Under the pieces are notes generated by a model. The model saw only the letters and a program-made list of their open reading frames with translations. It made no database searches and was not told the DNA's origin. From positions 5,060,617 through 5,124,616 of the forward strand of contig NC_033635.1 of NCBI RefSeq assembly GCF_001540865.1: a stretch of 64,000 nt of DNA, read 5' to 3'. This document shows positions 49,525-61,962 of this stretch, one piece after another (positions within the stretch are counted from its first letter, which is position 1; each line of letters begins with the position of its first letter). The stretch comes from Ananas comosus (Eukaryota; Streptophyta; Magnoliopsida; Poales; Bromeliaceae). The position numbers and the translations under genes were made by a program.

Positions 49525-50745
49525 ATGTATGTGTGTTTATTTATTACATGTGTGAGATAAGAGGGATCATTTTGAGGGAGAGATGGAGATGAGATTGAGA
49601 TGGTTGCTTGTTGACAGACTAGTTTTCCCTCTTTTTTGGTTTTGGGATTGTGTAATTGATGTTTCATCTATGTAGCTTGTTGGATCACTATACCTTGTTT
49701 TCTATGTAGTTTGTACACTTGTTCCACTTAATTGACATTGCATTTATTTGTTTGTTAACTGTACTGATCCTAAAATCAAACAAAGCTTCTCATGAATTGT
49801 CCTCTGGCTATGGAATGACTTCAACTGAAGGTCAGTTTACCAACTGTTGAAAACGAGCCTACTCTTTTTCAAAATTAAGAGGCTTTGTTTGGATACAAAA
49901 TACGTAAGAGAAAAGAAGAGAAAAAGAGAGGAAAAGGAAAATATATTTTCTTGATCTTAACTAGACATGTCATTTTAACATATTAAATACATTTAATTTA
50001 TAATTTTTTTTACCTACATTCAAATTTTTTAAAATAAGTGATACAAAATTAATGTCTAAACTATAGAAATTTAAAAGTTTCTAAAACATATTAAATATGT
50101 TGAATTAAAATATTTATCAACATTACAAATTTTTTAAATAGTAATACAAAATTCCTCTAACTTAAATTTCAATTTTTTAATTTTAAGTATTTAATATATA
50201 ATATTTAAATTCGATGTATTTAGAAATAGAACTATTTCTAAAATTTCTATAATTTAAATTAATGCCTAAATTTTAAAAACACTAAAATTTCTAAAGTAAA
50301 TGCCTAAATTAATGCCTAATTAATGCCTAAATTTAGGTAATCAATCAATTCCCCAATTAGTGCAAATTAATGTGTAAATTTAGAATATCAATTAAAAGTT
50401 TCTTTAAATATTGTATAGTTTAATTTCCAAAATAACCTCAAATAAATAACCCTTTTACCTGCTAAATGTTAAAATTACATCTTTACCCTCTCTTAATTAA
50501 TGGTTAAGATATTTTTTATTTTTTAAAAAATAAAGTACCGAACCATTTCTCTCATTATAATAGCTTCAAATAACTATATTTTTTTTAAAATTTAAAGAAA
50601 AATCAACTATTCTTTAATATTGCAAACATTTCATACTTTTTTCTTGTTTCCCTTTTCATTCTTTTTTACTTTTTTTTTTTTAAAAAATTGACAATATAAA
50701 TATACTCGTACAATTTATATCTAATTAAACTGCTTCTCATAAGCT
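49525..50745. other. 3' UTR of the b561/DOMON gene, then AT-rich intergenic DNA
   Basis: The first about 200 bases are the likely 3' UTR. After about 49880 the DNA is very AT-rich with no gene. Confidence 0.45.
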
Positions 50746-50760
50746 AATATATATATATAT

Positions 50761-50761
50761 N
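50761..50761. other. Single ambiguous base (N) in a (TA)n tract
   Basis: The only N in the window directly follows a (TA)n run. It is probably an unresolved microsatellite or a closed assembly gap. Confidence 0.95.
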
Positions 50762-51283
50762 AGTACAGGGGCTCCCGTACTTGTAAGTTGTTTTCGATGA
50801 TGGGACGTCCGATTCAGCGATCGGTTTCGTTAGACATGATCTACGCTATTTGAACTATCTAGAAACCAAATTTCATAATTTTTTAACTTCGTTTGCTTAG
50901 TGAAATGGTAGCCTTAAAATGAACGGCTGAAAATAAAAATCATATAAAAAATAATGATAAAGTACTTAAATTTCAAATCGGAAGTATTGATCTTGCTATT
51001 GATGTTAAGTAGAATTTTCTATTAAATTTCTATGTAATTTCGATACTTCTACACCGTTGAACTTAAAAACGTGCCGCATCGGCCGTTAGAATAGTCATTT
51101 TTGGGACCTTTTGATCGCTTAGTAAATGATGTCAAAAAATTATAAAATTTAGTTTCTACATAGTTCCAATAAGATAGATTATACCTAGCGGAGCCGATCG
51201 TCGAATCGGATGTCCTATCATCAAAAACAACTTACAAGCACGAAAGGGCTGATACTTCCGAAAGTATAGTAGACGGACTATAT
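50762..51283. mobile_element. Foldback MITE inserted in (TA)n
   Basis: GTACTTGTAAGTTGTTTTCG at 50777 is inverted at about 51220-51241, and the inverted similarity continues for well over 100 bp inward (GAACTATCTAGAAACCAAAT pairs with ATTTAGTTTCTACATAGTTC). The element sits between two (TA)n tracts (50746-50760 and 51275-51293). No coding capacity. Confidence 0.75.
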
Positions 51284-51293
51284 ATATATATAT

Positions 51294-51530
51294 ATATAGA
51301 GGCTAGAATATTATTAATTCCACCAACTCATTGGTGTTATTAAGTTTTTGATCTTTGAATGAAGCGATCTACCGTTAGAATGATAGTGATTTGTAGGATT
51401 GAGTTGGTGGTTGGCTAAATAGTATGATTTAACGGATAAAAATGACCAAAAAGATATTGATTTAACGGCAAAATACTTAATAGTATCAAATATTTGATGC
51501 TATCAATAGCATTATAGTCAGATTCTTGAG
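51294..51530. repeat. Repeat related to the MITE at 39371-39618
   Basis: Shares the start AGGCTAG and the internal TCTACCGTTAGAATGATAGT-type stretch with 39371-39618, but its ends are not a clear inverted pair. Confidence 0.4.
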
Positions 51531-53296
51531 CCCTCGATTTAGCGTCATATCATATGCAAGTTCGAACTCCTGACCTCAAATTTAGACTATTGAGCATCTT
51601 ACAGAGTTTTGGCGTAACTATCTATACATCTTATTCTAGATAGATACGTACTAGTGATAGGGACAAATAAAAAGAGTTGGAGTTGCTTTCGTGGAGCAAT
51701 GTGTTGGGTGTGATCTTACCTGCTCCACTTTAGCTGATGACCTACTCTACGGACGGCAATAAAAGGTGACATTAGTGTCACAATGTCATCTAAAAATGAG
51801 TGTATAAAAAATAATAATTTATGCACTTTAAATAATGTAAGCTACGCAATTTAGCTTCTTAATGCTGGACCATGCATGGTGTATTAATTTATTTATTTAG
51901 TAATCTACCATTACTCAAAGCGATAAAAAAAAGATAATTAATAGTGAGTGTGATCTATAAACCTTATCTAGACTTTATGCTTGTATAAGGTATTGAAGAT
52001 TTTTTTTTTTTTTTTGAAATTTTTTCCATCCTGATCTTCTTACATGAGCTCAATGGTACGTTTCATTAAGTAGTCTATGAATGCACTGAGAAGGTGACGA
52101 ATCTTATCATTATAAAGTGCCAAATTAAATTCTCCTGCTTTGATTTTTGTGTAAAGTTATTATTTTAGCTGCTAACAAATATTAATTCAATATTTTAATA
52201 TTTTCTAGAAATTAGGTATAAAATCCACCAGCATATATAGTGTGATGAAGAGGAGTAGAGATAGGAAATGGTTCCATGCATGGATCCCTCAATTAATTCA
52301 TCTTATGCAGCAAAAAGGTGTTCACACTCTGGGCCCTAGCTAGATTTTGTGTGTGATCTTGGTTCCCATGCATCTATTTACTTTTAGCACTTAGCTAGAC
52401 TCGATCATAATGTTTATTTATTATTTTCATTAAATATTTTCGAAAAAGAGTTTTCATTAGATCACATAAAATCTACTATAAAATTTGCTATGTGGCTACA
52501 AATTGCCAACGAGCCAAACAGGAACAAGCAGTGAACAGCTCGAGATTGGCTCAAAGATAATTTGAATGGGTTCATGGTTGGCTTGAAAATAAAATAAACT
52601 GAGATAACACAGCTCGTTTTTGACTTGAAATTAATTCAAATTGGCTCGAAATTATTTCAAGCCTGCTTTTATTTAACATTAATAAAATATTAATACTTAC
52701 TATACTTAAATATAGCATTTAAATTTACTAAATATCAATTTAAAAATAATATTTTTATATATTATTTCAAGAATATTTGAATAAAATACAAGCAAGCTAG
52801 GATGAACTCATATTCAACTTGTTTATTTTTCAAACTGAAATTGTGATCGAGTTTGTGATCAGCTCGTTTATTAAATGAATGAGCCAAACCTCGAGCCAAT
52901 TTTGGGTCGGATACAAGTTAGCCCGCAAACAAAGAGCTGGTTTAATATCCAGATCTATATGCGGCAGGTTTGGTGTTAACATTGTAAATATTGTTTGTTG
53001 CTGAAAATTCAACAGTGACACTGCAAACCAAGAACCAAATCATTTCGGAAAAAAAAAATCAATACAACAAAAAAATTTTCAAATATTTGTTACAAGATAA
53101 AGATATTATGATAAATATTTTAATGCAAAGCTGATTATGATCTAATGACTCAAAAGTGCTCGTTAGATCAAGAGGAATTCGCTATAAATGTAAGTAAATC
53201 AACATGATTTTTTTAAAATTTTTTTCTTCTGGGATCAATCTTAGATTCGATTTTGTATTTGGGTTTGAGCCAAAAATTGCGTATATAATTTTTGTG
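51531..53296. other. AT-rich intergenic DNA, no gene
   Basis: Contains GCTCG-rich words typical of old plant transposon ends at 52530-52920, but no boundary could be fixed. Confidence 0.35.
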
Positions 53297-53340
53297 CGAA
53301 AAAGATAGCATGCTACCCGCTTCATTTATAGAAAAGGTAA
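53297..53340 (-). mobile_element. SINE 3' fragment, minus orientation
   Basis: GATAGCATGCTACCCGCTTC matches the reverse complement of the SINE 3' part. Only about 40 bp remains. Confidence 0.5.
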
Positions 53341-54137
53341 ATTAGGCTACAGGGATGAGACATCTAAGGCCTCAGAAAAGAAAAAAAAAAAATCATCCCA
53401 TTCATGGCTTCGTCACAGATTTACAGGTTGGAAAAGTTCCCAAAGTTTCGTCACAGATTTCAACTTGCGGCCAGCTAGCAGGGAGTCCGGCCGGGCGTTT
53501 CGAAAGATCGCCCCATTCCTGGCTTCCCAAATTACCCAAATTGCGTATATCATAATTGAACACTATAAGCAGTAAATCCCAAGCTAAAGAATTGATTTCT
53601 AAACTTTAGCACATACAGAGTTTCCACCACTTGATCTCAGTACATCGGCCATGGGCCACACCAGAGGCAATACAATGGGCACCAAATTGATGCACCTGAG
53701 ATTGGACATACAGTTAGATGCTCTAACTGTAAACGTGGCCGTTTGGACGGTTGGGATCCCTCCAGCAGTTGTTCCCTTTCCCTGCATAGAAAACCGAAAA
53801 AGAAAACTAACACTACCACGCTATTCTTCGCTAATCACCTCCGAAGAAAAAGGTTCTTCTTCTTTTTCTCCTTTTCATTCCAAAGTCCTCCTCCTCGTAC
53901 TTACTCACTATCTCTTCATCCACAACTCGTGTGTTCTGAACCCCATGTTGGAGCACGGTGCAAGTGATCAAAGGGCTCATTGATACATCTTCTCAAGAAA
54001 CTCTCTTGAATATGTAACCCTGAGAACCCTTGCCATTTTTTAAAACAAATCATTTAATTAGCATTTGAGAGATCTTTGTATGCTGCTTAATTGATTGCGT
54101 GAATCATCTCTGTTATCTGCATTGAATTGGTTAAAGA
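53341..54137 (+). promoter_or_regulatory. Upstream region of the F-box gene
   Basis: Includes a CT-rich stretch (53850-53900) likely close to the transcription start. No clear TATA box was singled out. Short ORFs here (for example 53651-53983) have no family features. Confidence 0.3.
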
Positions 54138-55295
54138 ATGGAGAGGGTCCGTTTGCCTTACATTCCTGAAGATATCATCGCCTGCGAAATCCTTCCTCGC
54201 CTCCCCGTGAAAGCTCTTGTGAGGATGCAGTGCGTGTCGAGAGGCTGGCAGTCCTTGATCTTGGACGATCCCCATCTCGCCCGTCTCCAGTTCGCTCGCG
54301 GAGCCCCTTCTTCCCCTGCGCTCATCACTCCCATCGAAATGCCCCACCCGATTCTTATTTCCAGAGACCGCCAATCGGTCGGCTTCCCCAAGCTCTCCAG
54401 GCAATTCGTCCGAAGCCATCGGTTCCCTCCGAGGATCGTGGCCTCATGCAAGGGAATCCTCTGCGTCGAGGCAGTCTCTGACGGGTTAAGTAAAATGCTC
54501 TACGTGGGAAATCCCGTGTTGAATGATTGGCGACCGCTTCCTTCGCGTCATCCTCACACCAGATTCTGGGATTATCGTGTCGGGTTAGATGTGTACGAGA
54601 CGAAATCCAGTGTTCATTACAAGGTTGTCGTAGTCGGTCACGATAGTGAGATTGACGAGGAATACGCCGAAGCGGGTTTCGCGGTATTTTCTTCGGTAAG
54701 AGGCTACTCATGGGAGATATCTGAGCAGAAAGTGCAGTTGATTAGCCAGTCATGGTCGAGCGGTGGACATAGTATCAATTTGGATGGATGTTTGTTTTGG
54801 AAGCACGCAAAGCAGATGATATGGTTCGATGCGAAGCAACAGTGCTCTGGCACCTTAATGTTGCCACCACAATCTATCAGCTACGGTTCTGGATTGGCTG
54901 CAGAGTGGAATGGCAGCCTGAGCTTTATTGGGATTGCCGACGGGGAGATCAAAATATGGTCTTGGAGACAGTCCTGTTGGTCCAAGAAGATGTCGCTTGC
55001 AATCAAGACCATTGCTGACGGACATTTTGAGTTCTTTGCATCCACGGGCCCCAGAATGAATCTAAGAAATCGAAAGGCTGGAAAATTAGAGAGCAGTCTC
55101 GGAAGAGCAAAAGTAAATCTTGTTTATTTTGCAGCTGATTTCATCGTTCTCAAGATAAACGAGAAGGTTCTGTGCTATGATACAATGACCGGAACGTCAT
55201 GGGAAATAGAGGCGGATATACGTCTGTTCCCAAGATCATCATTTCCTTATGTAAATAGCCTTCTGAAATTGGCAGATCTGCAAATTGCTTGGTAG
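54138..55295 (+). CDS. F-box protein, single exon
   Basis: 385 residues from AAGAATGGAG to TAG. Family role: substrate-recognition subunit of an SCF ubiquitin ligase, binding SKP1/ASK through the F-box; the target is unknown. Seen: N-terminal F-box, about residues 8-47 (IPEDIIACEILPRLPVKALV then CVSRGWQSLILDDPHLARLQ); a linker; then NPVLNDWRPLPSRH, matching the NPxTxxWxxLP element that opens F-box-associated (FBA) or kelch-like regions, and repeated W-containing beta-strand segments (YSWEISEQKVQ, NGSLSFIGIADGEIKIW). No kelch repeat is clear, so an FBA-type C-terminal domain is the better guess. Length is normal for this large plant family and the frame is intact. Base composition is balanced, without the strong GC start of the b561/DOMON genes. 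Confidence 0.88.
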   Translation: MERVRLPYIPEDIIACEILPRLPVKALVRMQCVSRGWQSLILDDPHLARLQFARGAPSSPALITPIEMPHPILISRDRQSVGFPKLSRQFVRSHRFPPRIVASCKGILCVEAVSDGLSKMLYVGNPVLNDWRPLPSRHPHTRFWDYRVGLDVYETKSSVHYKVVVVGHDSEIDEEYAEAGFAVFSSVRGYSWEISEQKVQLISQSWSSGGHSINLDGCLFWKHAKQMIWFDAKQQCSGTLMLPPQSISYGSGLAAEWNGSLSFIGIADGEIKIWSWRQSCWSKKMSLAIKTIADGHFEFFASTGPRMNLRNRKAGKLESSLGRAKVNLVYFAADFIVLKINEKVLCYDTMTGTSWEIEADIRLFPRSSFPYVNSLLKLADLQIAW

Positions 55296-57757
55296 TTGGC
55301 TGCTGCCACAAGGTGCATTCCCGCGTTAGCCGTGGTAGAGAATAATCCAATGGATCATTTTTGCAGTAACTGAACATTCTCGGCCATGTTAGCGATTCCT
55401 TAGGTATGTCGTTAGTCGGACGGTTTCCCTGGTATTGTGCAGCTGTTTCCACAGTTCCTTTGCGAGTACTTTTTGTTTTCTCAACATTACCAAACAACTT
55501 ACACTCGTATGTTTCTTTTTTGCTGCATGTAAGAGTTGTTCAGATTTTAAACTGAATCTGATGAACTTCATGACAAGTATATATATATTTTTTTCTTTTT
55601 TTTTTGGCTTCATTATGAACCGAAGTTTGAGTGAGATACAATGCTAGGTTCTCGAATTTCCATATTGGATATATTAACTTATAACAGCAATATGAAAGCT
55701 CTTCGCATTTTGTTGGGTGGTTCAATTTAATGACTGAGTTGTTTGCCACTTTGCTTTCTTGCTTGGATATTGCAGTTTCTTCCTTACATCAATTTTAGTG
55801 CGGTAGAAATGTTGATGGTAGAAATATTAACTTAACACCAATTTAACTGGAATAGTATCGCTAATCGATGTAATCAGTTGATGAGGAAGCTATTTGCATC
55901 CTAATGGTACCGCATTTCCTGTTATAGTTATTTGGAATGTGAGTCAAATGCTAACAGATACTTCTATAGCTTTCCATCACTATTATCACCATAGTCGAAA
56001 TTGATTTTAGCATTAGAAAAGTTAATTCAAAGTTGAGTTCAGGGGCAAAAATATCAATCCACGAATAATTTTTTTTTTTTTAAAAAATCTGAATGAAAAC
56101 ATACAAGCAGGGGCAGAGCCAGAGCTCAAGCAGCAGGGGCACAATTAGCAGTTGCAAAATTTTACACATTAATATGATCATATATATAAGCTTGATCTAT
56201 GCTATAAAGATTCAACATAATAGCATTTTAATGTAGGACCATAATACATAAATTAATATTATATAACCAATAAATTAGATGCAGAGATAAATGAACACTA
56301 GTGCAGAATGTAAAGTATATTTAATATTTAATTTCTATAAAAAACTGTCTATCTTATAGACTTCATGTCTCACTTTTGTAATTGAAACCAAGTTATGTAA
56401 GAATTTGAGTGATGTTCAATATGCAGTTACTTATGACCTACACAGTTCTACTTTTGTTTCTGCTTTTATCTGCTAGTCTTGTAGCAAAGTAAAAAATTTT
56501 CTGAAAATTATGTTACAGTGGTGAACAAAAATAAAAGTCTACCTTGAGAAATAAGAGCTCTAATTTCATAATTTTGAATTTGCTATCAAAAAAGCCATTT
56601 GGGCATCTAAAATAGAGTACTTTTTCTTATATCACTATTTAAACAACATCCTCCGAATCAAATCAACTGATTTAACCAAAGAAATAAGCACATTTTCAGG
56701 CTATCAAAAGGGGGAAAAAGATTATCTTCAGCAGATGTGCAGAATTAAATAAAACAGATGCAGCTGTAGTTGTTATATTTCTTAAGATATGTATCTTCAA
56801 CTTCTTTTTATTTACAATAATGTGTAATCAAAACAACTCGTAAGTTAATTGAAACTGGAACTCCTCGGGATCTTAAGATCCCAATAAGCCGCTTTGTTTT
56901 CTTTTCTTATTGAGAAATGCTATTTGTACAGCGAATTTTTGGCTGTATGCGGCCCTTGAATAGTGAGAGTATTCACTTCCACTAGTGTAAAATATATGGA
57001 CATCAAGTTTCTCCAAAACAGCGGGGTGAAGTTACTTTTGACCGTAAATACTCAGTTATGTTGTTTGATTCCTTGTAAACTAAATTCACCATTAAGTTCA
57101 CTTTTTCAACACTCCATAACTGATTTCGCCCTATGTGGTGCTTGTAACAACGAGTGCACAAATAGAAATGACAAACAACGAATACAAAGTAAACAAATTA
57201 TAAACAGAAAATAAAATAGAATGCAAATATTTACGTCAAAATTTTTTTATAGAAAAAAAAATACAGGGTAAAGAGTAAAGAACTTCACTATGAACATGAG
57301 AGTATAAATGTTGTGAAAAGTACAATACGTTGTGTCGCGTCTAGGGCATAAAGAAAAAATAAAAATCCTTAACGGGTTTCTTCATTATCGAATCCGGTCC
57401 GAGCCCTCCGCTACCCACCACAAGACATCCATTTTTTCTCTGCAAGTTTTTTTTAAAATTTGTCGCACCGCGAAGCTGTCGACGCATCGGGGGCATGGCA
57501 TAAAATCAAAGTCAATAACCAGATTTTTAAGGCACATCTAACAATGCCAAAATCAATTACAGAAAATACAAAATAAAAAAAAATGCTAAAAAATTACTGC
57601 TATAATTTTTTTCCCTCTTATATGCTAATATGAAAATTTTCGCTTAATCTAACAAAAGAAGTTGAATAACTATCGTTTCAAAATCGTTAACTTTCTATCA
57701 AATAATTAAGTGGCAACAAAAAAAATTTTAACTATAATTTTCCTTTACTCTAAATGA
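55296..57757. other. F-box gene 3' UTR, then intergenic DNA
   Basis: The 3' UTR probably occupies the first few hundred bases. No further gene, RNA or intact element was recognised. Short open frames lack motifs. Confidence 0.4.
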
Positions 57758-57765
57758 CTTCGACA

Positions 57766-58341
57766 TACGGGTGTAAGGCCCGGCATGACCCACTTTATCC
57801 GGGCCGAAACGGGCTAGGAGTTGGCCCGGCCCAGACCTGATTTACATCCGGGCCGTGCCGTTCCGGGCCGGATGCACCAACCATCCCACCCAGCACGGCC
57901 CCCAAGCCCGGAAGGCCCGTGCCGGGCCGGGCCAGGCCGGGCTTCCGGTCGGCCCTTTAAAATTTTTATTTTCAATTTTTTTTAAAATATAAAATTTTAA
58001 ATTATGATTAATTAAGTATTTCTATTTAAATTTAAAAAATTTTAAATTTATAAATATTTTAATTTTTCTAAAAAATTAATAATTAATATTTATTATTTTA
58101 AATATAATTAGTGGATTTTCCTCCCCTCCTAAGGTCCGCCATTGCAGACTTTGTGAGGGGCCGGTTATGGGCCGGGCCGTATCGGGCCATCGGGCTGAAA
58201 AATATTGGCCCAGCATAGCCCAAACTATCGAGTCGGGCTGCCTGGCACGGGTGCTACAATACTCGTGCCGTGCTGCGGCCCGGTCCGAGACCGTGCCGAG
58301 CCAGGCGGCCCATGGGCCGCCTGACCCGTTTTACATCCCTA
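57766..58341. mobile_element. hAT-like non-autonomous element with GGGCCGGGCC-rich ends
   Basis: The ends TACGGGTGTAA (left) and TTACATCCCTA (right) are imperfect inverted repeats of hAT type. The 8-bp flanks CTTCGACA (57758-57765) and CTTCGGCA (58342-58349) differ by one base. The interior has two GGCCCGGCC-rich blocks (57774-57955 and 58130-58330) around an AT-rich core. No transposase. Confidence 0.75.
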
Positions 58342-58349
58342 CTTCGGCA

Positions 58350-58691
58350 CAACCCAAAATTTTCTAATCTTGTCTGCCGCGAACGAACCGGCCCCGCCGT
58401 AGGTTGTTTCTAAGGCGAGTGGTCATTCATGGTAGAGATTAAATTTGTTTGAATTTTATTTTTTTGAAATCAGGAGTATAGGTTTATGGCTTCCAACAGA
58501 CTCAAGAATCTGCTGTTAATTACCCCACACTTTCGGTGTTAAGGAACCCTCGATTAAGAGACCAAATATAAATGTTAATAATAAAGGAGACCAAACAGGC
58601 AAATAAAATTTTATTAATATGATTTGCCATGTACATGGCTTAAGCAGGGGCATACTCCCACTGTACATAAATTTTATAAGATTAGATACTC
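58350..58691. other. Short intergenic stretch, nothing recognised
   Basis: Non-coding sequence between the hAT-like element and the minisatellite. Confidence 0.35.
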
Positions 58692-59790
58692 AATTTAGCG
58701 ACTTGGTGGTCGATTGAAGTTTTGGGTTTAGTTTAACGACTTTTCGGTCGCTTGAATTCGAGTTTAGTTTAGCGACGTTTCGGTCATTTGAATTTGGGTT
58801 TAGTTTAGCGACGTTTCGGTCGTTTGGATTTGGGTTTAGTTTAGCGACGTTTCGGTCGTTTGAATTTGGGTTTAGTTTAGCGACGTTTCAGTTGTTTGGA
58901 TTTGGGTTTAGTTTAGCGACGTTTCGGTCGTTTGGATTTGGGTTTAGTTTAACGACGTTTCGGTCGTTGGGTTTAGTTTAACGACGTTTTGGTCGTTTGA
59001 ATTTGGGTTTAGTTTAACGACGTTTCGATCGTTTGAATTTGGGTTTAGTTTAACGACGTTTCGGTCGTTTGAATTTGGGTTTAGTTTAGCGACTTTTCGG
59101 TCGTTTGAATTTGGGTTTAGTTTAACGACTTTTCGGTCGTTTGAATTTGGGTTTAGTTTAACGACTTTTCGGTCGTTTGAATTTGGGTTTAGTTTAACGA
59201 CGTTTCGGTCGTTTGAATTTAGGTTTAGTTTAACGACGTTTCGGTCGTTTGAATTTGGGTTTAGTTTAACAACGTTTCGGTCGTTTGAATTGGGTTTTGT
59301 TTAACGACATTTCAATCGTTTGAATTTGGGTTTAGTTTAGTGACATTTCGGTCGTTTGAATTTGGGTTTAGTTTAACGACTTTTCGGTCGTTTGAGTTTG
59401 GGTTTAGTTTAACGACGTTTCAGTCATTTGAGTTTGGGTTTAGTTTAACGACATTTCGGTCGTTTGAATTTGGGTTTAGTTTAACGACTTTTCGGTCGTT
59501 TGAATTTGGGTTTAGTTTAACGACTTTTCGGTCGTTTGAATTTGGGTTTAGTTTAACGACTTTTCGGTCCTTTGAATTTGGGTTTAGTTTAACGACATTT
59601 CGGTGGTTTGAATTTGGGTTTAGCTTAACAATGTTTCGATCATTTTAGTTTGGGTTTAGTTTAACGACATTTCGGTCGTTTGAGTTTGGGGTTAGTTTAA
59701 CGACGTTTCGGTCGTTGGGTTTAGTTTAACGATGTTTCGGTCGTTTGAGTTTGGGTTTAGTTTAACAACATTTCGGTCGTTTGAATTTGG
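58692..59790 (+). repeat. 36-bp minisatellite, about 30 units
   Basis: The unit is GTTTAGTTTAACGACG followed by TTTCGGTCGTTTGAATTTGG. Each unit contains the perfect inverted repeat AACGAC–6 nt–GTCGTT. Because 36 is a multiple of three, the array reads as a periodic peptide in one frame, which is an artefact. Some units are shortened (for example near 58965 and 59715). Confidence 0.93.
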
Positions 59791-59935
59791 GTTTTATTTG
59801 TGGACTTTAGGTTTTGGGCTTTATTTATGGACTTTAGGTTTTCGGATTTTATTTGTGGACTTTGGGTTTTGGGATTTTATTTGTGGACTTTGGGTTTTGG
59901 GATTTATTTGTGGACTTTGGTTTTGGATTGGCTTA
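59791..59935 (+). repeat. About 27-bp minisatellite, about five units
   Basis: Unit TTTATTTGTGGACTTTGGG + TTTTGGGA, directly continuous with the 36-bp array. Confidence 0.85.
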
Positions 59936-60220
59936 AACCTCTTGTATTTGATTTGGGATGAACAGCCTTAGGTTTTTACTTGGTTTACCCCTTTCAAGTT
60001 TGGTTTGGGTCAACCGTTATACTTTGGTTCGGGACCCATCAAGACTTGGTTTGGGTTGAACCGTTATGCTTTGGTTCGGGACCCATCAAGACTTGGTTTG
60101 AGTTGGGCGACTTCAAGTTTGTTTGGTCGCTTTGGATTTGGTTTGGGTTGAACCGTTCTGCTGTGGTTCGGGACCCATTAAGACTTGGCTTGAGTTGAAC
60201 CGTTATGCTTTAGTTTGGTT
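59936..60220 (+). repeat. About 48-bp repeat with GGGACCCATCAAGACTTGG
   Basis: Three to four diverged units containing GGGTTGAACCGTTATGCTTT and GGGACCCATCAAGACTTGG, continuing the composite array. Confidence 0.8.
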
Positions 60221-61962
60221 CGAGTCAAATCCTTTATGGTTCGATTCGAATCGGGTCCTTCATGGTTTGGTTCGAGTCGGATTCTTCATGATTTGGTTCG
60301 GGTCGGACCCATCTTGGTTCGAGTCGTACCCTGATCGGATTGAACCGAATTCAGCTCGAGTCGGTTCAAGTCGGATCCTGTTCGGTTCGGATTGGACCCA
60401 CTTCAGTTCGAGTCGGATCTTGATCGTGTTGAACCGAATTCAGCTCAACTCGGTTCAAGTCGAATCCTATTCGGTTCGGATTGGACCTCCTTCAGTTCGA
60501 GTTGGATCCTTCATGGTTTGGATTAGACCCACTTCGGTTCGAGTCAAATCCTTCATGGTTTGGTTCGGTTTGAGTCAGATCCTTCATGGTTCGGTTTGAG
60601 TTGAGTTCAGTTCGGATCGGACCCACTCCGGTTCGGATCAGACTCACTTTGGTTCAAGTTGAATATTTTATGATTCGGTTTGGACAGGATCCGGTTCCGC
60701 TCGGATCCGGTTCGGTTCAGTTCAAATCGGATTCACTTTGGTTCAAGTCGAATCCTGTTCGGTTCGGATTGTACCCACTTTGGTTCTAGTCGGATCCTTT
60801 ATGGTTCTAATCGGATTGGACCGGATTCGGTTCGAGTCGGTTCAAGTTGAATCCTGTTCGGTTCGGTTCAGATCGGATTTACTTTGGTTCAAGTTGAATC
60901 CGTTGTGGTTCGGTTCAGACCAGATCTAGTCCGGTTCGGATCCACTTTGGTTCAAGTTGAATCTTGTTCGATTCGGATTGGACCCACTTTGGTTCGAGTC
61001 GGATCCTTTATGGTTTTGATCGGATTGGACCGGATTCGGTTCTAGTCGGTTCAAATCGAATCCTGTTCGGTTCGGTTCAGATCGGATTCACTTTGGTTCA
61101 AGTTGAATCCATTGTGGTTCGGTTCAGACCAGATCTAGTCCGGTTCGGATCCACTTTGGTTCAAGTTGAATCTTGTTCGGTTCGGATTGGACTCACTTTG
61201 GTTTGAGTCGGATCCTTTATGGTTCTGATCGAATTGGACCGGATTCGTTCGAGTCGGTTCAGGTCGAATCCTGTTCGGTTCGGTTCAGATCGGATTCACT
61301 TTGGTTCAAGTTGAATCCATTATGATTTGGTTTAGACGGGATCCGGTTCGGTTCATCTTGGATCGGATCCGCTTCGGTTTAAATCGAATCCATTATAATT
61401 TGGTTCAGACCGGATCCGGTTCGGGTCAGTTTAGATCGGATCCATTTCGATTCAGTTCGGATCAGATTCGCTTCGGTTCGAGTTGAATCCTTCAGACAGG
61501 ATCCGGTTCGGTTCAGTTTGGATCGGATCCACTTCGGTTCAAGTCGAATCATTTATGATTCAGTTCAGACGGGATCCGGTTCGGTTCAAGTCGAATCCCT
61601 TATGATTTGGTTCAGACGGGATTCGGTTCGGTTCAAGTCGAATCCCTTATGATTTGGTTCGGACCGAATCCGGTTCGGTTCAGTTCAGATCGGGTCCACT
61701 TCGGTTCGAGTTGAATCTTCTATGGTTCGGCTCAAATCAGATCCGCTTTAGTTCGAGTCGAATCTTTTATGATTTGGTTCAGACAGGATCCGGTTCGATT
61801 CAGTTTGGATCGGATCCACTTCGGTTTAAGTAAAATCTCTTATGATTTGGTTCAAATGGGATCCGGTTCGGTTCAGTTTGGATCGGATCCATTTCGGTTT
61901 AAGTCAAATCCTTTGTGGTTTGATTCGGATCGGACCCACTTCAGTTCGAGTCAAATCCTTTA
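60221..61962 (+). repeat. Degenerate GGTTCGG/GGATCC satellite-like array with ~209-bp higher order
   Basis: Short words such as CGGTTCGG, GTTCAAGTTGAATCC and GATCGGATCC recur at irregular short spacing. A higher-order unit is visible: AAGTTGAATCC blocks followed by the same order of words start at 60891, 61100 and 61308 (spacing 209 and 208). Open frames here are repeat artefacts. Confidence 0.85.

Noticed and set aside
58692..59790. CRISPR-like array (36-bp repeats)
   Set aside because: The units are directly contiguous without unique spacers and the DNA is plainly from a plant nucleus. It is a minisatellite.
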